From Bacteroidota bacterium (GTDB lineage: Bacteria > Bacteroidota > Bacteroidia > Bacteroidales > VadinHA17): 5,037 nucleotides of DNA. Shown in pieces: positions 4,955 through 5,037 of the stretch (positions are counted from its first letter, which is position 1; each line of letters opens with the position of its first letter). A program made the translations under genes and the position numbers. The stretch is taken from the NCBI GenBank assembly GCA_012838685.1, contig DUOU01000161.1, positions 1 to 5,037 on the forward strand, written 5' to 3'. Below the pieces are notes generated by a model. That model was not told where the DNA came from. It saw nothing but the letters and a program-made list of their open reading frames with translations, and searched no databases.

Positions 4955-5037
4955 ATGAACGTATACATCATTGCCGCCCTGTACCTGATAGTACCCATTG
5001 TTATCGTTTTTCTATTTACAAAATACTCTATCGCCAG
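4955..5037 (+). CDS. N-terminus of a membrane protein, cut by the window edge
   Basis: The ATG at 4955 opens a frame that runs without a stop to the window end (27 full codons): MNVYIIAALYLIVPIVIVFLF, then TKYSIA. A single strongly hydrophobic segment covers about residues 3-21, with positive charge after it, so it is either the first helix of an integral membrane protein or a signal anchor. The pattern is reminiscent of the start of Bacteroidota DUF819-type membrane proteins, but the fragment is too short to assign. It begins 49 bases after the TonB-like stop and has its own candidate promoter at 4895-4924. Confidence 0.6.
   Translation, partial: MNVYIIAALYLIVPIVIVFLFTKYSIA

Noticed and set aside
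1..5037. CRISPR array, tRNA, rRNA or tandem repeats
   Set aside because: No regularly spaced direct repeats, tRNA cloverleaf or rRNA-like sequence was seen on reading either strand.

Overview
The window looks like chromosomal DNA of a strictly anaerobic or fermentative Bacteroidota, most likely Bacteroidales. The basis is a Bacteroidetes-type MltG, an anaerobic sulfatase-maturase of the Bacteroides ChuR type, a carboxypeptidase-regulatory-like envelope protein, a Bacteroidetes-style TonB protein, starts without clear Shine-Dalgarno sequences, and several matches to the Bacteroides promoter pattern (TTG, about 19 bases, TAnnTTTG).

Layout. Positions 1-473 (minus) hold the N-terminal third or so of mltG, cut by the window edge, with a candidate promoter at 503-540. 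An AT-rich gap to about 799 has no convincing gene. About 800-1249 (minus) is the wreck of an IS30-family insertion sequence: the N-terminal helix-turn-helix start and the C-terminal catalytic end of the transposase are joined in one frame, the middle is missing, and one in-frame stop is present. Plus-strand genes follow. Positions 1345-2697 encode a complete radical SAM/SPASM anaerobic sulfatase-maturating enzyme with an added SEC-C zinc-type tail. Positions 2857-3225 encode a half-length TSUP (TauE/SafE) membrane protein. A 99-base spacer rich in inverted repeats comes next. Positions 3325-4089 encode an exported protein with a CarboxypepD_reg-like beta-sandwich domain. Positions 4177-4905 encode a TonB-type energy transducer, and 4955 to the window end is the start of a membrane protein.

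How the genes may work together. MltG acts in peptidoglycan synthesis and is separate from the rest. The maturase converts an active-site Cys or Ser of sulfatases to formylglycine; those sulfatases release sulfate from host or algal glycans. The neighbouring TSUP protein belongs to a family that moves sulfur oxyanions and other small anions, so a functional link is possible but is inferred from position only. The regulatory-domain protein and the TonB protein form a second same-strand pair with an envelope theme. No sulfatase, SusC/SusD pair, CRISPR array, tRNA or rRNA was seen. I found no clearly new system. The points most worth a second look are the SEC-C tail on the maturase, the maturase/TSUP pairing, the competing dyads in the 3226-3324 spacer, the non-canonical acidic TonB linker and the internally deleted IS30 remnant.
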